This document shows, piece by piece, positions 5,654-7,325 of a stretch of 7,325 bases of DNA. The stretch comes from Thermococcales archaeon 44_46 (GTDB taxonomy: Archaea > Methanobacteriota_B > Thermococci > Thermococcales > Thermococcaceae), in assembly GCA_001507935.1 (NCBI GenBank), contig LGET01000078.1, forward strand, positions 1 through 7,325. Direction: 5' to 3'. Position 1 is the first letter of the stretch, and the number at the start of each line of letters is the position of its first letter. A program made the position numbers and the translations under genes. The notes under the pieces were generated by a model. It saw nothing but the letters and a program-made list of their open reading frames with translations, did not search any database and was not told the DNA's origin.

Positions 5654-6004
5654 ATGAGAAGGCGTAGGAATAGTTCGAATTTCGAACAGAACGAATGGGT
5701 CATGGGACATTTTGGTGATCCCGCGACCCATTATGAGGAAGAAACAAAAGAGCCGTATTTACCAGAAAATATGGAATTATTTATGGAGTTGTTCAGCAGA
5801 GCAATGGGAGCCTTGTTTAGGGAAATTGCAGGTTTTTCTGGTAGCCCCGCGGGGATTCGAACCCCGGTCGCGGGATCCAAAGTCCCGCATGCTTGGCCGC
5901 TACACCACGGGGCTGCGCCCAATCACTACTTTATGGATGCATTTATAAATTTTACTGCAGGAGAACAGCTAGAAGATAATCTCTTCCTCTCCAATGCCCA
6001 ATGA
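5654..6004 (+). CDS. Possible small protein, C-terminus antisense to tRNA-Gln
   Basis: The reading starts MRRRRNSSNF at ATG 5654, with GGTGGCGG just upstream; a GTG at 5642 is an alternative start. It runs 116 residues to TGA at 6002-6004. The first 60 or so residues look like a genuine protein: a basic start, an acidic centre, and an amphipathic helix in NMELFMELFSRAMGALFREI. From about residue 63 (SGSPAGIRTPVAGSK) the frame runs through the antisense of the tRNA gene, which gives a typical artefactual peptide. It then crosses the tRNA promoter and the 3' end of the minus-strand neighbour. So either the gene is real but has lost its original C-terminus at the tRNA boundary, or only the N-terminal part is conserved, or the whole ORF is chance. 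I recognise no family; it has no integrase motifs. Confidence 0.4.
   Translation: MRRRRNSSNFEQNEWVMGHFGDPATHYEEETKEPYLPENMELFMELFSRAMGALFREIAGFSGSPAGIRTPVAGSKVPHAWPLHHGAAPNHYFMDAFINFTAGEQLEDNLFLSNAQ
5839..5914 (-). tRNA. tRNA-Gln (anticodon TTG), CCA encoded
   Basis: Read on the minus strand, the cloverleaf is complete. The acceptor stem AGCCCCG pairs fully with CGGGGCT (7 of 7). The D arm contains GTAGCGGCCAAGC. The anticodon stem CGGGA/TCCCG encloses the loop CTTTGGA, giving anticodon TTG for glutamine. The T arm is CCGGGG-TTCGAAT-CCCCGC. Position 73 is A (base 5842) and CCA is encoded at 5839-5841. There is no intron. The mature length is 76 nt including CCA. No convincing T-run follows immediately on the minus strand; the first TTTT is about 90 nt downstream. 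Confidence 0.97.
5941..5950 (-). promoter_or_regulatory. TATA box of tRNA-Gln
   Basis: ATTTATAAAT (self-complementary) is centred 31 nt before the tRNA 5' end, with an A-rich BRE (GTAAA) upstream on the minus strand. Transcription would begin about 5 nt before the mature 5' end, leaving a short leader for RNase P. This is the best TATA match in the window. Confidence 0.7.
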
Positions 6005-6655
6005 GAACCTTGATACTACCTTCTCGAACTCGCTTTCAGCTGTATATACAAATCCGCAGGTGTGGCATTTTAGATAGTTGTCCTCCACACTCAGCTCGGA
6101 AAAGCAGACTGGACAGCGGTACTCATTTCTCTCGAGCTCTTCGAATATCTCATCTCTCATAACCAGCATCTTTAAGTCGTTTTCCCAGTCCTCGTGCACC
6201 ATTCCCCAATAGGGAGTTGATATTGGGTAGTAGTCCTCAAGGATTAATGGATTAATGCCCAGACTTCTTATTCCAGGCGGAAGCTTTTGTGCGGGCTCGA
6301 TTGAAACAACGAACTGGTCGTAGAACTCTATGTACTGGGCCCTTACGCTCACACCAGAGGAAAGCCTCTTTTTGAGGGGATACACCTGAAGAAACAGCAG
6401 GTCGTTTGAGGGTTCAAAAAATGCAGAAATTCCTATATCTTTTCTCTTAAAGAAATAGGAATATTCATCATCACCAATGTCTTCACCCACGAGAGAAAAG
6501 CCAAGCTTTTTCAAAGCCCTGTCAACAAAAGAAGGCTTCGGAAGGGCCTTACGAATAACCAGATGCTCCCCTATCCATCCGGCTAATGCCATCGAATAAC
6601 CCACATAAAACTGCCGCTGGATTCTAAGGTAAGCCACACTAGGCACTAATTTCAT
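5969..6655 (-). CDS. Conserved-type hypothetical protein with C-terminal zinc ribbon, 228 aa
   Basis: I do not recognise a named family. The N-terminal two thirds look like an alpha/beta domain: MKLVPSVAYLRIQRQFYVGY, a YSYFFKRKDIGISAFF strand pair, then DLLFLQVYPLKKR. Towards the C-terminus, CPVC (Cys181, Cys184) and CHTCG (Cys197, Cys200) form a four-cysteine zinc ribbon separated by a 12-residue loop. The Cys-x-x-Cys pairs suggest nucleic-acid or protein binding; the specific role is unknown. The frame permits a TTG three codons earlier (6664), but ATG 6655 is preferred. A TATA box at 6683-6690 predicts a transcription start near 6660, so the mRNA would be nearly leaderless. The gene is on the same strand as DP2, 70 nt after its stop, but has its own promoter. 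It is followed 54 nt later by tRNA-Gln. Confidence 0.78.
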   Translation of the reverse strand: MKLVPSVAYLRIQRQFYVGYSMALAGWIGEHLVIRKALPKPSFVDRALKKLGFSLVGEDIGDDEYSYFFKRKDIGISAFFEPSNDLLFLQVYPLKKRLSSGVSVRAQYIEFYDQFVVSIEPAQKLPPGIRSLGINPLILEDYYPISTPYWGMVHEDWENDLKMLVMRDEIFEELERNEYRCPVCFSELSVEDNYLKCHTCGFVYTAESEFEKVVSRFSLGIGEEEIIF

Positions 6656-6682
6656 CTTTCTCAAAAGATATTGTCACTTGAA

Positions 6683-6690
6683 GTATTTAT
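6683..6690 (-). promoter_or_regulatory. TATA box of the zinc-ribbon gene
   Basis: On the minus strand ATAAATAC is preceded by AAAAAGG, a good purine-rich BRE. The expected start, about 25 nt downstream, falls around 6660, only a few bases before the ATG at 6655. This makes a leaderless or near-leaderless transcript likely. Confidence 0.55.
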
Positions 6691-6709
6691 CCTTTTTGTC
6701 TAGACATTG

Positions 6710-6715
6710 AAAAAA
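6710..6715 (-). terminator. T6 terminator of the DP2 gene
   Basis: Read on the minus strand, ATTATTTTTTC begins 6-8 nt after the DP2 stop and contains a T6 run. It stands just upstream of the next promoter, as expected for archaeal intrinsic termination between two separately transcribed genes. Confidence 0.45.
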
Positions 6716-6725
6716 TAATGGATAA

Positions 6726-7325
6726 TTAGCTGCCGAAAAACTCCTCAAGGCTAATGACCTTCTTGGTCTTTTTCTTGAGCTTGGGCTTTTCTTTTTCCTC
6801 TTTTCTTTCTTGTTTTGCAGCTTTTTCCTTTTTGTTCTCTTCCTTTTTGGAGTTGTTTAATTTACCGTTTTCTTTTAGCTCATCGAGATATCCATTCTTC
6901 TTTGTGATCTTCCCAGTTCTTTCCGCTATCATTCTCTCACAAATGTCAGCTCCAAAACCAAAGAGTGTTCTTTGAGTTTCCGGGAAGACGTTTTGGAAGA
7001 GCGTCTTTATGTCTTTCTCCGTCAGGCAGATTCTCTGTCTTGTGTAGTCTATAACATTGTAGCGGGTAACCAGCATCTTTGCTGTCGGGAGATATTTCTC
7101 AATAGCTCCCTTTGAGACTGTAAGCACTATCTTACCACCGCACTTCGGACATTTTCCGCTCAGAGGTGGTCTCCGGTATTTGGTGTTGCATTTCACACAC
7201 CTGAACTCCTGCCTTGTAAAGCTCCTCAGGTTTCCTCTTAAATCCGGCACTATGTGGGAGTTTATTATAGTTTCGGCGACGTGGTGCTCGTTTACCGCTC
7301 TAATACGTTCCGCTAGAGCCAACTG
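6726..7325 (-). CDS. polC: DNA polymerase D (Pol II) large subunit DP2, C-terminal 199 residues
   Basis: This is the C-terminal end of the catalytic subunit of the archaeal D-family replicative DNA polymerase, which works with DP1, the proofreading small subunit. The 5' end lies beyond the window; the leftmost visible codons read QLALAERIRAVNEHH, and a TTG there is an internal Leu, not a start. The segment HVAETIINSHIVPDLRGNLR is characteristic of Thermococcales DP2. A zinc ribbon follows: FRCVKC (Cys43, Cys46 of the visible part) and CPKC (Cys59, Cys62). After ISRQRICLTEKD-like sequence (YTRQRICLTEKD), FQNVFPETQ and a variable region come a highly charged Lys/Glu linker (about residues 153-189) and the terminal VISLEEFFGS. 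That end is a PCNA-interacting (PIP) box, with Leu193, Phe196 and Phe197 as contact residues. No intein is present in the visible part. In known Thermococcales the gene order is cdc6-DP1-DP2. Confidence 0.95.
   Translation of the reverse strand, partial: QLALAERIRAVNEHHVAETIINSHIVPDLRGNLRSFTRQEFRCVKCNTKYRRPPLSGKCPKCGGKIVLTVSKGAIEKYLPTAKMLVTRYNVIDYTRQRICLTEKDIKTLFQNVFPETQRTLFGFGADICERMIAERTGKITKKNGYLDELKENGKLNNSKKEENKKEKAAKQERKEEKEKPKLKKKTKKVISLEEFFGS

Noticed and set aside
5673..5687. GTTCGAATTTCGAAC inverted repeat
   Set aside because: It lies inside the small plus-strand ORF, is short with a 1-nt centre and has no T-run or promoter relation; chance is likely.
5731..5922. Minus-strand ORF of 63 codons across the tRNA
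   Set aside because: It lies over the tRNA sense strand and its peptide is the usual tRNA-derived artefact.
5712..5948. Plus-strand ORF of 78 codons containing a GFEPRSRDPKS-like stretch
   Set aside because: The stretch is a standard translation artefact of antisense tRNA; the frame has no ribosome site and the tRNA on the other strand is certain.
6754..6975. Plus-strand ORF rich in Phe, Ser and Leu resembling a membrane protein
   Set aside because: It is the reverse complement of the Lys/Glu-rich linker of DP2; the apparent hydrophobicity follows from the opposite strand.
1..7325. CRISPR arrays, insertion sequences, rRNA
   Set aside because: No regularly spaced direct repeats, no transposase motifs, no terminal inverted repeats with target duplications, and no rRNA-like sequence were seen on either strand.

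Overview
This 7.3 kb window most likely comes from the chromosome of a Thermococcales archaeon (Pyrococcus or Thermococcus). The clearest sign is the C-terminal 199 residues of the DNA polymerase D large subunit (DP2) at the right edge. Supporting signs are a tRNA-Gln(TTG) with encoded CCA, AGA/AGG-rich arginine codons, GGTGA-type ribosome sites and archaeal TATA-like promoters. No database search was possible. Family assignments rest on motifs read by eye.

Layout, left to right. (1) Positions 1-1042, + strand: the 3' end of a TPR-repeat protein gene, then a closely spaced unrecognised gene whose 3' end looks frameshifted. (2) Positions 1043-1257: a structured spacer with two hairpins and a T-run, then an AT-rich promoter region. 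(3) Positions 1258-5448, + strand: a compact operon of a 40-codon ORF, a McrC-like PD-(D/E)XK nuclease of the DUF2357 type, and a McrB-like AAA+ NTPase. The ORF overlaps the nuclease gene by 29 nt, and the nuclease gene overlaps the NTPase gene by 4 nt. This is a type IV (modification-dependent) restriction system. (4) Positions 5449-5653: a T-rich terminator, an 11-bp hairpin of unknown role and a weak promoter. (5) Positions 5654-6004, + strand: a possible small gene whose last third is antisense to the tRNA. (6) Minus strand: tRNA-Gln, a 228-aa zinc-ribbon protein with a possible leaderless promoter, and the DP2 3' end.

How the parts fit together. In the mcr operon the NTPase should act as a nucleotide-driven motor that recognises modified or foreign DNA through its N-terminal half and drives the nuclease subunit. 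The N-terminal half of the NTPase (about 440 residues) carries two copies of a P-x-x-F-x-P-x-N element. It is much more AT-rich than the AAA+ core, which suggests a separately acquired specificity module. The DP2 gene belongs to the cdc6-DP1-DP2 neighbourhood that in characterised Thermococcales lies beside the replication origin. The restriction operon is therefore probably a defence insertion between core replication and tRNA genes on one side and housekeeping genes on the other.

The most useful points to check are the unusual McrB specificity region, the 40-codon leader ORF that may really be the N-terminus of McrC (a G5 run lies at the junction), the broken 3' end of the 521-1042 gene, and the hairpin at 5511-5537.
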